DNA of 64,000 nucleotides, taken from the NCBI GenBank assembly GCA_009869945.1, contig WIXG01000061.1:220136-284135 (forward strand). Direction: 5' to 3'. Position 1 is the stretch's first letter, and every line of letters begins with the position of its first letter. Under the pieces are notes generated by a model. It made no database searches. It had not been told where the DNA came from and saw only the letters and a program-made list of their open reading frames with translations. This stretch comes from Mesaphorura yosii. Its lineage: Eukaryota; Arthropoda; Collembola; Poduromorpha; Tullbergiidae. Position numbers and translations under genes: made by a program. Positions 22,812 through 36,783 of the stretch are shown piece after piece.

Positions 22812-25800
22812 CTACTTTGTAAAATTACTAAAATCAGTCTTTAAAATGATCGATCCGGGCCCACTCGCAGGGAGCGAGGAGAGGTTTGATAAACTGGGTT
22901 GTCCGTTTGATTCAGTCTGCTTGTTATTACTTCGTGAATACTTGATAGCTGTTTCCAGTTTGTTTCGCATTTCGACACTGCTACCCATCAGTCTGCGGAA
23001 TTCCTAAGGTTCAAATAAGAAAGCAAATTATAACACGAACTTGACATCAGTTATGTCTAGTTAATTGTACCTGCGGATATTGTGGTCCAATTTTCATTAA
23101 CTTGTGCAGGCTGACTTCATGCAACAGCTTCTTATACGCGTCAGCTGTATTGAAAGCCGATGGGTCCAGGAGAAACTTAATTAAGACAGGTACAATCAGC
23201 ATGAGCATCTGAATTCCTGAAAGAAATGCAAGAAAGAAGTGAACTAAAATGCAAGGAGAAAGGCAATTCCTCTAACCTTTTGCTACAGATCCTATCAACG
23301 TGAACGTAGCATTAAAAATGGAAACAAGTTCATCAGGTCGACAGAAGGGTTAGGACTCCAAAATTAAAAACTACCCGCGTCATTATATATTTGCCAGCTA
23401 GTTGATCACTTACGTTTCTCAGAATTGTCGACAATCTGCAGTAAGATTTGAATCGCTTTGATGGCTTCAAGTATGAGTTCTAGTCTTGACTTGTTCTGGA
23501 CGTTCCTTGTCTCGTCTGAATTGAGGAATAACAGTATTCCAGGAGCCAAGGCATGTATGAATGGTGTTGAAACTGATATGTCTGCTTTTTCGAACATTTC
23601 AGCCACAATACTCATCGATTTTACGCGAACGACTTCATTGTCACTCTTCAGGGCTTGTTGGTAAAGGTTTATGGACGGGTAGATAATGTTGGGAAGCTTG
23701 ATCAAAGAAGGCGGTGATTCTCTCAAGAAGACGGAAATTGCCTGCAGAAGTTGCAACTGATTTATTCCACTTCCCGAGCTTTCGTGATCGCTTTCGGCTG
23801 AAATTAAACATGAACTTACAACAAAATTCAAATGAATAACATGTCACAATTTAACATACCAGTTTTGGTCAAATCCAGCAATTTGACTAAAGTGCTCAGA
23901 ATATATTTCTCCCAGTTGGAATTGTCCTTCAGCCTGTGCCTCAATACTTTCCGAAAGCAGTCCAGTATCGCAGCACTTGTCAGGGTTCCGGGATTTTCAC
24001 TCATTGCACAGGTGGCAAGGTACAAAATGGTAGGCTGGACGTCCGATGCAGCTAAAGAGAGAACACAGTATTAACGCATGCAATTCAAACTAACCAAATA
24101 GAGCCAACCTTACCTTTGTCAGTAGAAATATCCAAAACAACTTGGAGACAAGTGATTGCGTCAGCTATTAATGCGTCATTCTCTGAGTCTGTTCCCGTTT
24201 GACTTAACAGAAATCCCGAGACATTGGAATTGAGAGTCGGAATCTTTTGCATCAGCAAGCAAAAGACCACCTCGAGTATTGACAGCACGACAGATTTACC
24301 AGGTACAAGTTCCTGGTTGGTTTCACCTTCTTCACTATCACCTTCTTTGGTTTCTTGATCCCGAGAGATTTTGTTGTAGCTGTCACTCATGCCATCAACC
24401 AACAGCTTGAGAATTTGCATCACAACAGTTTGAATTTTGATGTCGGCTCTAGTGACTAATTGCCTAAAAAAGAAAAGCATGCACATGAGTTAGCACAAAA
24501 CGTATACTGAAGATGTTTAAGTCAATCCGTCCAAGTACCTGTGAAGCACTGAACACAACTCAATTGCAAGAACTTGCTCCTTGCATACTATTGCTCGCGG
24601 CCACTCTGAACTGAACAAAGCCCAAAGACTAGTCAAATACATTTCGACGGACTCCATGTGTTCTGAGAAAGTTGGTTTACATAACGCCTCCATACTTAAA
24701 CCTGCGTAGATTAACCATTGACGTATTGTACCAAACTTAACCGGAAGTTGCTCACTATAGAAGGAGAATCTTACCAAACACCAAATAAAAGCGATCGCTT
24801 CGCGCTTGATCCCTTTGCTCCGAATTTCCCAGCTCTTCAGCCTTCACAACTAAATCTGGCAACGTGGAGACACATAACGACGACGCCATCAAAATAGGTG
24901 GCCACGCGTCGTTGAAGAATGGCTGCACTAGATCTTTAGTTTCGTTGGAGAAGAAGGCACCACCTTCTCGTGGGACCTGAGATGCGTATTCAGCTGGAAG
25001 CTCTATCAGAGCCCTATCCTTCAATGCTGACAGCCAAAGCGGGGACAAACGAGCAATTTCAGGTTTCACAAGTTCCAGCAAATGGTTCTTGGTTTTCACT
25101 CCGAGCTTCAAGATTTCGCCTAAGCTCTCTCCATTTCTTAAACCATTCTTCACTGCTGTAATGAAGACTTTGGCCCATGCTTTGAGAACTGCCAGCTTTT
25201 CCAACGTGTTCGCCTTTTCATTGTAGTCTGGTAAAGTCGGTTTGGCTTTAATATTTTCAAGAGCGGAGACCATGAGCGTGTGCACTCTTCTCAAATCTTC
25301 TCCGCCACGGCTGTTTCCACAAATCCACGCACTGCATACGCGACACGCAGTAGCTCTCACGTAGGGATCCGTCTCAACAGAAAACGCAGGACGTAAAGCC
25401 GAGCTAACCTGCAAACACAAACAAATTAAATCGTTTTGTCGGGAACTCAGACGTTACCAATTCATTATCGAGTTTACCTGGGCCTGGAATTGTTCTAGGA
25501 TAGATGTGCCAGGAAACTCTGGGTCCTCCAAGTTGGCAAACTTCTCAATGACTGTTTCTAAATTGAGCAACCCTTCCAAACGAAGCGGGTCTGAATTACT
25601 TGTCGCTCCCATAAAGGACATTCGAATAAGGTCGGACAAGTGTCTAACTAACTCCCTCCCGGTCTGGTTCGTGATAAAGGGTGACGTGATTAATATCTTG
25701 CGGACACATTCAGCTGCAAAGACTCTCGACATCCATCTCGAATTGTACTTGGCATTTGCTGCAGCTGTTGCTTCTTCATTCCCAATTTTGAACTCGCCAA

Positions 25801-28800
25801 CGTCATCATCCTCAAAGTCATCCGTTGCGTCCTCATTCGAATTGTCCGAAGTACCCGTATCTGCAAGTGTAAATAATTTGAAATATCCTTCAAAGGTAAG
25901 TAGATTAAAGTCGACTTCACTAATTTTCTCACCGGCGGTTAGAATTGTTTTACATAGTGAAATTGAGGATTGAAGAAGACCATAATCTTGGATGACTGTG
26001 AGCAGCACACTTGTCAATGTATCCTTAATTCCCTTCAGGAGGACCTCATCACACTCTCTGTCCATCATAATAAAAAGTGCCCCACTCAAGCCGTACTCGG
26101 CCCAACTGTTGTCCTCCTCCTTTTCAAGCAACTTGCTGACGTGTTTGCAGACCAAATCTGCGTCTCTTTGACTGAGCTGGCGAAAGCAGTCAACTGCGGT
26201 TCTTCTCAAAGTCAAATTTTGGCATGTGAGCGAGCGATACAAGACCGGAACAATCATTTCGAACTTGATGTTTCCTCCGAAGAGATGCAACCTCTGAAAA
26301 CAAGTTACAGCTTCGCTTTGAACGAGAAAGTGCTCTTCTTCTCGGGACAAAATGGCGTAGCCTGCGTTGAATAGTTTCCTGATTCTCTCGACTTCTTTGT
26401 CGCCTCCAACTGAAAAGATATTTAGTCCGATGTAAGCAATATTAAACAGACAGGAACCTGAGAACCTTGACAAAATTGACGAGCATTTTTACCTTGTAAT
26501 TCAGGTCCGACACCAGTGATTAGGGAAGCCATCATTTTTCCAGCTGCCTGACGTAGCTCAACTGCCGATATATGAACCATCATGATTAATTTCATAAGGA
26601 GCGAGAGCGTTGGCTCCACATATGGACGAAATAAAGGTCCGCCTGTGTCCGCAATCAGCGCAAGTGAGTGCAGCGACCAAGTCTAGAAAGGCAACGAACA
26701 GTTAAGTTATACGTTTCAGTACTTCAATTTTAACACTAGTTAACGTTCGAAAGCCATTCACCTGTGTTTCCGGAGAGGCACCGTCCTGAGCCAAATTAAT
26801 TAGAACTGACACACTAGCATGCTGATGCCTGGATGAGTCCATGCCTCCCAAATATTTGTGAATGTTCCCCAGAGCAAGTGCGTATCCTAAATTATTCAAG
26901 ACCAAAGTATGAATCAGAATGAGTCAGAAAGAATATGAAATGAATTTTTGTACCTACCTGTTCTGGTGCCAGCCTCTTTGGACATTTTTAGCTTATCAGT
27001 GCAATGCTGAGCCATTTCTGACGTATATTTACTTTCGCCTACCGCTTGGATTATGCGACCTAATACTTCAGCTGCCGCACATCTAATACTTGTGTTGGTG
27101 TGGCCCAAGTGCATCTGAACAAGACAAATTAATGTAAAATTCATGGCATTTCTGTGCAGAGTAAGGAAAGTTTCGAGAGCATACAATAACTAATTGCTGA
27201 CAAAGGTTCTTAAGTTCCTCCGGCTCGACGCGCTTCAAGTCTTTGTCAAACAAGTCTTGACTACTTGTGTTAAGTCTCCTCAGGCACTTCAGAGCGCTTA
27301 AGATTGCACAAAATATGTTGATGAGAACAGCGTCTTTTCTTGCGTACTTGTTAACTTTTAGGCAGTCTACGAAGTGTTCGATTAATTGAGCTCTATGCTT
27401 GGTAGAGATGTGTGGGTATAGCTTTGCGAACAATTCGATTGAAGCATCAATTACTGCAATACTGAGTGGAAGTGGGCTTGGGGAACTCGATCCCTGGATC
27501 AGACAAATTGAAAATTCAGTTTGCAGCGTCAAAGAAACTGAACGAGAATGGTTTACCTCAGGACAATTAATGAACAAGCTGCAAGGGTCATGTTCGATAG
27601 CACCAGATCCAGCAGCACCAATAAGTTGAAGCTGTAATAAAATAGTTCGAAAAGGGTAAAACAATGTTCAAAAAGCTTGAAGTTCCCATTTCTTACCTGT
27701 TCCTCTACAAACGCATGATCACTCAAGATGGGATTAAAAATTGAAGCGGATTGGCACACTCTGGTGAATAATGACGTGGTGGTGTTGGCAGCGTTCTCAT
27801 TCAAAGTTAACTCCCAAATCACGAATCTCAGCATGTGAGTGTAGGAACCTGCAATTTCACATGTGGAATAATGGGGGCATTACAGTTGGGAATTTCTTAC
27901 TTACGTTCAAAATAAGATGGTTGAATTAATCCTATAGTTTTGTACAGGCGGAAACGGAGTAGGGCGGCCGACGATTTCAATTGCTGTCCATACGTCTTCA
28001 ATGTCGCAGTTAGGCTAAAATGAATAAATTGTTTGTACCAAGTACCAATCGAAGTCTAGAGCTCGGAGTCTAGAAAGCTTGACAGCGTATACTTACTTCG
28101 TCATCATTGCAAGGGCCGACTCAATAGGAACCAAGAGCTTTGAAATAACTTCATCATTAACCAAATCCGGGCAATGAAGCAGAAAACTGTGAATAGCAGA
28201 CAAAGCGCCTGCCCTACCTTCCAGGGTAACCTTTAAGCGGAAGTTTCAATCATCACATTGTATCATGATGTACGCGTGTGTGAAAATGTACCTGCCACGT
28301 AAACGCGTCTCCTCGCGCCTTTTCAGACTCAAGTTCTTTCGCCGATTTCGGGAATGAATTTCTCCACAATAGTGACATTCTTGGGAGGAGAGCTCTCACC
28401 ACGTTGTTTCCTATTTCCAACCGTTATCTCGTCATTGTTAACGGAATTAGCAGATTGAATTACTTGATTAAAACTTACCAAGCGTCATGATGGATCCAAT
28501 CAAATGCCACCCAGCAGCAGACTTCTGTAACGAAAGTCGACTGTTCTGGCTTGCACTCCGAAGTAACTCCTCGGCCGTATTAAACACGATCTGTGGTAAA
28601 GTCAAAATGTTCAGTAACTTGAACTTGAACTTGTCTTGAAATTGACAAAGTGAAATGTTTTGTATGCCGTACGTACCTTCCCCGTGGCGTAAGGCACTCC
28701 TAAAGGCATTCGACGTACAGCGCCAAGAATTGCCGCCAGTGCGGCGCTGTAGCCAGCGATCGCCTCTGGTGAACTTTTGAACAACTCGAATGCAGTGAGG

Positions 28801-30788
28801 CATCTTTCAATTGACTTGTGCGCCTCCGAGGGACACGCAACACACAAACATCTCAAAGTCCACGCGCCTGCAAGCCTTGTCGATGGGCAGGGATGTACAA
28901 GTACGCTGAAAATTCCATCCAGGATTTTTGACGTAGGATCCGTAATAAAATGATGAATTGATGTGTTCAGGTTTAGAAACAACGCAGCCAGCTCGTGTAA
29001 AACGCAAACTAACAGATGCTGGTTAAAAATGATTTCTTGGTTGCATTCTTTGGCGTTTTCCGGGTCAAAATCTGGAACATGGTTCAAGTAAGAAAAATAT
29101 CTCATAAATTCTAATGATAAGACTAATTCTTCATTTTAGACTAACCGATGGAATTCATCTGTTTAATGATTACAGCTGCAAGACATTTCACTGCTGAAAA
29201 CTGCGCTTTCTCACTCAGAAGGCGACCAAATGTCCGACGGAGGATGAAACTGACGCATTTTCTCGAATAAACGCAATCGACATGGGATGTGGCTGCTTTC
29301 GGATTCGCTGGAATTTACCAGAAAGTCATCAGATCGAGATCCCTCAATTGTACAATGGCAATGGAATCACAGTCCTCATAGGTATAGAGGCTAGGACTTA
29401 CCTACTAAATCTAGCACATGAGAGGTGAATACTTCTAAATGTCTTTCCAGCCAGATAGGCCCCATCGTCTCTATGAAGCTTATGTATGCCTAAATGTTAA
29501 ATAGGTTATTATAATGCGAGCAACCGAATTCTTGTAAACACTTCAGGTGGAAAATCCATTACGTGTGTAATTCCAACTCGAACTTCGCGATTAGCCTTTC
29601 CATTTTTCAAAAACCCTGACATTAAAATATTTAAGGATTCTTCTAAGCTCATCTGCCTTGCCGGCATCACTCCATTCTTTGCCTGCATCACTGAAATTAT
29701 AAAAAAAATTGCGGGGTTATTTACAGTAGTGACCAAAAACACGAATTAAGTAGAAATCGTACTTAGAGTGTTTCTGTTCTTGAGATTTGGTGGTGATTGC
29801 GTGCATGAAATTGTGTACCCCAACAATCCAGCAATAACAATGCGAGCATCGTAATCAGCTCCATCAAATCCGCGAAAGCAAAGCGTTGTGAAACTGTCCA
29901 ATTCAGTCGTGTAAATGAAGGCTGCAGAATTCATCATTTGCATTAAGCATTTGGCGGCTGCTATTCTCACTGCCATAACCCGGTCTGTTATGCAACATCT
30001 CGCAAGTTTGTACATTTCCTTGTGAGAAGTAGACGCTGCACTATCCATGCCAGAGCATATCTGCAACATGGAATTTCGATAATTTTGACATTCACAACTC
30101 CTCAATTTAAGATTAGCTGCTTATTCTTGTAAATGCTTGTCACCTTTTCGCAAACAACCATCGTTTCAATCCTCAACTGAGACTCCATGTTGCGAAACGA
30201 TTTATTCAAAATCTGCACTGTTTCTTCGTAAGATCTGCCCATCATCCGTCCTAGTTTTGAATACATTTCAGCAAGGCACGTCATTGCGGCTCTGAAGAAG
30301 AAGTGAATTTAGAACGGCCCATGACCTATCACTCTATGACCGTTAATAACTAAACGTACAATTTCACAGCAGTCGAGGTTGGCGAATCATCTCTTGCCTT
30401 CAGCATGTCATTGAACTTATTCACCGTGTCAAACAGCGTGAGGGTATCACCAATCGAGAAAATAGTCGCTAAACTCGAGGCGATAAGACTCCTTGTTGCG
30501 GGTCCAGGTCCACTTTGGATAATCTCAAATAGTTGGTCGATCAGTTGTGACTGACATAACTTAATTTCATTCTAGGCAAACAGAAAAACATTGGCTATAT
30601 TGGATGACAATCTCAAAGAAATGGTAGGTCTTATGAACCAAGTTTTGTGCGTCTTGTCTTACTCTTGAAATCGATGTAACTTGCAGATTTAAATGATTCA
30701 ACCAGTTTAGAATAAATAGCGGCTTCTGAGGTTCCTGAACCTTTGCCAGTAGTTCTTGATTAAGTAGTAAATCTTTTGACGTGACCAT
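22812..30788 (-). CDS. HEATR5B: HEATR5A/B-like HEAT-repeat trafficking protein
   Basis: Long HEAT-repeat protein of the HEATR5/Laa1 family, a cytosolic partner of clathrin adaptor AP-1 in traffic between endosomes and trans-Golgi. Twenty-six exons, 5' to 3': 30788-30663, 30571-30360, 30291-30144, 30060-29763, 29690-29563, 29489-29402, 29307-29146, 29071-28677, 28590-28479, 28410-28292, 28230-28097, 28014-27905, 27848-27697, 27631-27557, 27493-27185, 27114-26958, 26886-26762, 26682-26493, 26409-25478, 25408-24775, 24701-24539, 24463-24114, 24051-23860, 23797-23414, 23216-23071, 23003-22812; 2010 residues, close to the roughly 2050 of vertebrate homologues. Landmarks: [98 protein letters not shown]. 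It ends with the short basic/serine tail [13 protein letters not shown]. No truncation or frameshift found. Assignment to 5B rather than 5A is not decided, since invertebrates usually have one copy. Confidence 0.96.
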
Positions 30789-33700
30789 TTTGATGCGATT
30801 CTCTCGACTAAAACTCGTTAAAAATACTTATCCAGTGGCACACGGAAAGGTTACATTCTGAAGTTCTTAGATCACAAGCTATGCTAATACTAATTACAAA
30901 TTACGGTTATCACGCAATAATTATACAATACTGAACAAAGTGAAACCCAATATTTTTTAACTTTGGAAATCCTAAAACTGTGCATGTTCAAAATTTGGAG
31001 CGGGCCTCGCAATCCTTTTCTTGTAAAAGATCACAAAAAGTTAGTGGCTTTTTCCGTGCAGTAGTCTCACCTGCTAACAAATGCCAATAAAACAAATTCT
31101 TTTAGGAAAGATCAAGTGAGGTGCTAAACAAATTGTCAGCAAGAATATCATCAGGCTTGGGTGCAGTGCATTACACCAGCCCGAGCCCGTCCGTGCTCCA
31201 TAAAAGGAAGTGATGTGATGAGCTTTCATTTGTGTGTCATAATTTATTGTGTGTACATGACATTTAAAGCGGCAGCGTTCTCAGACGTGAACTGTAAAAG
31301 CTAATCCTTTGCGTACATGATCATGTCATGGACAATAAATTGGATCGAGACCGACCGCCGAGCTGAGGTGCACTGACATTTCGCATCTGCACTGCCACGC
31401 ATCGCCAGGCTACCATCAAGTGTGCTCAGAGCTACGGCTTTAAGCATCGTAAATTGAAAAGTGTATCAATTTAAGCGATTTTATTCGGGTCCACAGCTCA
31501 TGGCATTTTTATTAAGCATGCAGGGCATAAATGGCTAAATCTGAGTCAATTCCGCCATGCACTCCAACCCGCAACTTGCTGGTGTGAAAACGAATAAAAT
31601 GCTACCTCCACGAGAAGCAGCAAGTGTTTAACTTTGGCATCGACTTGCGCCCAATGAATTTCGTATTATTTTGCATTACAGGACGTACGAAATTTCAAGC
31701 CAGACAACAATAAACCCTGGCGCGTGACATTGTATTGAATACGAATAAAGGAGAGTCTCATAGCTTGCCCACGCGTGCATGCATATAAACAATCCAAGTC
31801 AATTAGCAGCCGTGCACGAATTGTCTATTAAAGAATCTGTCCGTACACAATTCATCTGAGCCAGATGGAACTTTGCGAATCCTGCGCGTGGTAGATTTGC
31901 CAAAAGCCTGCCGGATGCGCAGAATCGCGGATTCTCTCCGAAGTTCTAGGCTCCGATTCGGCATACTCTCGCATAGCACTTCTCGTCCCTGCTTTCCCTG
32001 GCTGTGCGTGCATGCTGTCCCGTTTTTGCAAATTGCAGAATTCACATTCGCACTGTAGGATAATACAGGTTCTGTTCTGTTATTAGCTCTAGCATACTGG
32101 CATTCGTCATTCGTGCGTCCTTTGCCCGAGTCAGAGAATATCCCCTTTTATTTGACAAGCTTCCAAGAAAATATTTTTGCTCCTCTTTAAACTGAGTTAA
32201 GCTAAAGCTAGATTTAGTTCAACGGCTCTTCCTGCTGCACAATGAGTCGGAGTCGGAGCTAATAAGGAACTCAGTGACAAAGTCATTAACATTAGCATTA
32301 ACGCACTTGGCTTTCTATCCCACATTTTTGCAAGTCCATTGAATTAAGTTCAGCCCAGTTTAGTAAGGTCAGCAATAAAAAAACTTTGAAGCAATTTAAA
32401 TTGTGTAAACGGGAGCATTCTTAACACTCGGTAAGCAATCTGCTCTTCACCTTAATTTATTTCAGCTCTAAATTCGACGTGAAGCAATCATCTATTTGAT
32501 TGGCGTCATTTGCTTAAGTAAACATACCATTTTAAATTGCTATTATCACAAATGTGCAAGCCCGAAGTTTTTCAAAGGCAAATTGGTAGAACATTGACGC
32601 ACTTTAGGTGACACGCGGCGAGCACGGGTCAGTCAATTACAGGACGAGTATATTTTTCACCGTGAAAGTTTGGCAAATATTTCATCAGCAGCATATTACA
32701 TTTGCGTCCTTTTAGAATTCGCTAGTTGCAATTTCCGTTACTGCAAAGCGATAGTCGCAGTACAATTTACGTCCTTTCTGACCTGCGCGGCAGCATAGCG
32801 CGAGCAAGATCTCAAATTGATGATGATGAGATCTTCTTTAAACAAGGAGATACTGGTTAATTTTGGTTTCGAAAGAAAATAGAGTCTCTGACGGTGAGGA
32901 TGACGCATTCAATAAAGAAGGAATTAGTTGTAAATTAGTGGTTAGTAGTTCAATTTGGTAACGGCACTGCTGGACTCATGCTAATTGAGATAAAATTAAA
33001 ACGCATTCAATGCGTAACAAGAACAGGCGCAGTTACTCTGCAAATACGCAGATCATGAACATAATAACGACGTAGTAGTGACGGCAAATGCCTGTGAGAC
33101 AAGTGTTCGCAAAATGACAGCGTCTGCCATGTCATGGCCAAGATGGCTAAGTAAATGAACTTGAATTTGGAATACATTGAACTGGAATTTATTCGCATTC
33201 TTGTATTGTGTGCATTGCATCCATTGCATTTAATTTAAATGAGATTATAGTATACAGACAGAATCGATTTGTAAGTGGAGGCAGGAACAATTCCTCCAAA
33301 ATTTTCCATCCATTCTTTGAGAACTGTTTTCTTGTATATCGACCCACATGCGAGTTGTTGACGCCAATTTTCCATTGAAAACACAATGAGAACGAACATT
33401 GACAAGTAAACAATTTAGACATTGTACAGGCAAATTTTCCTATTTTCCCGAAGAACTTTGAATCGAGCAGTTTATGGCAGGCATATTTAGTCGAGAGTGT
33501 GTGGACGCGCTGATAAGGGCAAACCAATTTACGAAGCCGGACTCCAATTTTTATGCCAACTGACCTTGGGTGTTAAACTTTGCAATTTTGGCAAGACACT
33601 CTCATTGTGCAGAAGAAGTGCATCAGGCCAGGGAGGCATGAGAATGTGTGAATCCACAAATAGCAACAACAAATGCCCAAACTGCCTTTGGCAACGCTTT

Positions 33701-34367
33701 GTATTACCGGACACAAAACTTTCCATTGAAGCAGATTGCATCATGCGGGCTCGATGTGCGTGCCCTCAGCGATTCAACATTCATTCAGAGAATTCCTAAA
33801 CGTTGACAGGGCAAATACCTCTGAATTCCCGAACAATGGGACCAATCATCATAATTTCATTATGTATGTATGGGAAGACGCACACTTCCTTTGCCTGTGC
33901 GTAACCGAAAGTCGAGCTCTTCTTTTGTTCTGTACTCTTTCCTCTTTTTGTAGGTTCGGCAAGCAAGCGCAACTCAAGCCGGCGATTTCATCATCCAGTT
34001 TGCAGTTTCCCATGCAGCCGTCGATTCACATGTCAGAGCCGAAAAGCCGAGTGATTGTGTACACTACCTTGTTCTAGTATTCGCCGCTATTCACCCATTT
34101 GCCGTTCCCATTGAATTTAATCACAATCCAAAGCTGATGTTAACGCTCAAGCTAAGCTTAAGCTAAACTAACTGTACCTGAATCAATCTGCAATGAAATT
34201 TATTGTACATTAGACTGACTGAGTCTAGCCAAGCCGGCTCTGAGCATTAAGCAATGCCTCAATAATGCAACGCGTGCATGCAAGCAATGGAACTGAGTCT
34301 CCACTTCCAATGCTGCGGTCAGTCATCATCACACAAGCACCAAGAGAGTTTGTAGTTTGCGGTCGAG

Positions 34368-34375
34368 TATAAAAG
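34368..34375 (+). promoter_or_regulatory. TATA box, probable ChaC promoter
   Basis: TATAAAAG in a GC-flanked context (GGTCGAGTATAAAAGCAACT). Start-like sequences TCTCACGT and TTTCAGAC follow about 27 and 34 bases downstream. It lies 513 bases before the ChaC ATG, so the leader would be long or spliced. Inferred from sequence only. Confidence 0.5.
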
Positions 34376-34447
34376 CAACTGCAGAATCGGTCTCACGTTT
34401 CAGACTTCATTTCGAGTTACTATCTCAACCAGTGAGAACTGAGAACC

Positions 34448-34507
34448 ATGCAGGTTAAAGTTATCTCCACCAAGCGTGAAGTCCTTCCTGAGATTTTACT
34501 GTTATAA
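34448..34507 (+). other. Upstream short ORF in the presumed ChaC leader
   Basis: ATG in good context (GAACCATGC) opens a 19-codon reading frame ending in TAA at 34505-34507, about 75 bases after the TATA box and 374 bases before the ChaC ATG. If it stays in the mature leader it would act as an upstream ORF limiting ChaC translation. ATG CAG GTTAAA also resembles a splice donor after two codons, so it might instead be a tiny first exon of another transcript. Confidence 0.3.
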
Positions 34508-34880
34508 AGTCCAAGAAAGTGTCAGCTAAACTTCCTTCTCGAGAACATAAGAAGCGGACTCCCATTAGCAATTTCGCGTCATTTCATTTGTCATCCTCAA
34601 GCCGGTACCAGTCAGTTGCTTTTGCTTTTCAAGTGATACACTTGCCATAGCCGTAAATTAATGCCGGCAAAAGTTCACGAGTACATTTTCTACTGGTGGC
34701 TACGGACATCCAAATTCAATTACTCATTGCAAGAAGAAAGAACGTCAAGTTTTGTGCACACCACTTCTTGAACGTGTTCGCGTCTGCAATTTACAACGAC
34801 AGTCTCACCGACACGCTTCAATTCCCCGTACTCCTTAACCCGTAAAAGTTCCCACTCGTCAAACAGTCAATAACTTCAAT

Positions 34881-36783
34881 ATGTGGATATTTGGCTACGG
34901 CTCCCTCGTGTGGAAGGCAGACTTCCCGTACATTAAGAAGGTGGTTGGCTACGTCAAAGGATACGAGAGAAGATTTTGGCAAGCCTCCGTCGACCATCGT
35001 GGTGTTCCAGAAAAAGTAGGTCATTCATCCGCTCTTGACTCTTGATTTCATGCTGCATTGCATCCCATGGTCGTGTAAACCTGTAATGCTCAAAGTACAA
35101 GTGCACGTCTGTCTAACTTTACACCCTTGTCGCTTTCGCACTGCAATGATGCTCTCAATGTCACAGTGTCATGTATTTTTGTAATCTCGACCAAGCCATG
35201 ATCTTGTTTCTATTTTAAGTGCACCAATTCAGTCAGATGTTTGTAACACTTCTTTCTCTTTGTTTCGTTACAGCCTGGACGCGTCGTCACTTTGGTTCCG
35301 TCGTCAGACCCTGACGTAAGTACCTACTCTTTTCATAATTTTTTTTACAAGCTACTAGTTTTTTTTTTCAACGGAGAGGACAGGCCGTTTTAGTTTTACG
35401 TTCGTGTAGTCCACGAGCCATGCTTCTGTTGTCATTGTCCTTGACTTGACCCGAGTCTAGTCTGTAGTCTTGTTTTTGCAACTGTCCGTGATCACGTGTA
35501 TATAGAGATTCCACTTCTCACGCGTTCAATTCAGACACGTTCCGTAATAAGTCATAATTGACACCATCCTCTTAATTGCCTGAGATCATCGTCCATAAAT
35601 GCTGTAGTGCAGCGCGCTTGGATACGTGCGGAACGTGAGATCTGGCTGGTACAAAGGGTAACCGGCTGGGACGATAATTGCTGCTTGTCACTGTCACTTT
35701 GCGCAAGCGTCACTGCCTGACACGTGATAGATTTTTTCATTAGTGTTAGAGAAGGACGAACCAATTTCTGGAACAGAGAATAGAGCAGCCAGCCGGCATT
35801 CACATTGTTGCATGACAGACGCATAATTGGTTTATGATTGGAAAATTTTCTTGCACATTGGACTTTCATCATCTCGTGCCTTTTATTTCATGCACGCCTC
35901 CAAAATTACTGACCTTGTCTTTTGTCTGCATCAAATTGTGTATTTTTCCGGAGCTTACTCTTACTTTGTTTATCTTCTTCTTTTCATAAATGGAACATTT
36001 ACACTCTATTTGTTACACCATCATTTCAGTTTGTCATAACGTAAGAAAGTGAGATAAAAATATCTCCTGAGCTTTGCACTCGAATTGATAAAGGTTCCTT
36101 TGGATCACGTTTCAGTCTGTAAACACCCGAATCTGGTTAAGAATTCTTTGCGATAGCCAGAAGCCAGAAGTTCGCTTGTCCATGTGGTTACGATTTTTAG
36201 TTTAGAAGCTATTCACAAGTAATTCATTGGAATTCAGCCGCAGTCACGGTTTTCGGTCGTGGCAGGGTTTAAAGTTCGCACGATAAAATCGACCGCATAC
36301 TAAGACCCGTGCAAATTTTAACTTGTTACACAGGCAAAGGTGTGGGGCGTCAGCTACGAGATAGATGACACAGAAACAAAGTACATACAGGCACTTCAGT
36401 CCAGGGAAAAGCGCTATCGACAGGAGATTATCACCTTTTATCCCGTCGGCCAGTTAATTTTAAACAATGCGTCAGTGGCAGAAAATCCCAGCAATGATGC
36501 AACAACTACGCAGGCCGTCCTCGACCCCAAGAAGCTGCCTAGTTTTGACGCGCATGTTTTCATTGGACCCGAAAACGGACCGTTGTTTTTGGGCGACGCA
36601 CCTTTGTGTGCAATTGGCCAGCAAATCGTGTCGGCGAAAGGACCGAGCGGCACAAACATTGACTACTTGATGCAATTAGTTCATTTCATGCGGTCAGAGC
36701 TGCCGGGTGAAAGCGACGAACATCTGTTCGAAATTGAGAAAGAAGTACTCCGCATAATGAGTTCCATTTCCACTCCGAATTAA
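34881..36783 (+). CDS. CHAC2: ChaC gamma-glutamylcyclotransferase, isoform with terminal exon A
   Basis: Glutathione-specific gamma-glutamylcyclotransferase of the ChaC family; it cleaves glutathione to 5-oxoproline and Cys-Gly in the cytosol. Shared exons 34881-35015 and 35274-35315 encode [12 protein letters not shown], the GYGSL glycine loop, [14 protein letters not shown] and PGRVVTLV, all close to CHAC2. Terminal exon A (36334-36783, acceptor TTACACAG) supplies the second half of the domain and completes 208 residues. The catalytic glutamate is in [24 protein letters not shown] and [12 protein letters not shown] match the C-terminal half of the family. Compared with the family REKGGY loop, exon A is one residue short and has RY in place of GGY. 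A poly(A) signal at 37188 lies before exon B, so the two isoforms would differ in both last exon and 3' end. Confidence 0.88.

Larger units (their letters stand above)
30789..34880. other. Intergenic region between HEATR5 and ChaC
   Basis: About 4.1 kb between two start codons that point away from each other. It must hold the HEATR5 promoter near its left end and the ChaC promoter near its right end, where a TATA box lies at 34368. ORFs up to about 110 codons near 33.2-34.1 kb show no family resemblance, no flanking splice logic and mirror frames on both strands. I see no repeat or RNA gene. Confidence 0.5.

Noticed and set aside
23285-23345. Possible extra HEATR5 exon inside the 197-base intron ([16 protein letters not shown] frame)
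   Set aside because: No AG acceptor in a usable position, and homologues have no residues there.
24702-24774. A 20-base intron in HEATR5 (24755-24774) keeping the ORF just upstream
   Set aside because: Far too short and out of phase; a 73-base intron ending at CTACGCAG gives FGLSMEALC, which matches the family.
33189-34077. Cluster of 70-113-codon ORFs on both strands
   Set aside because: Mutually overlapping, cysteine-rich by chance, no homology or splice logic.
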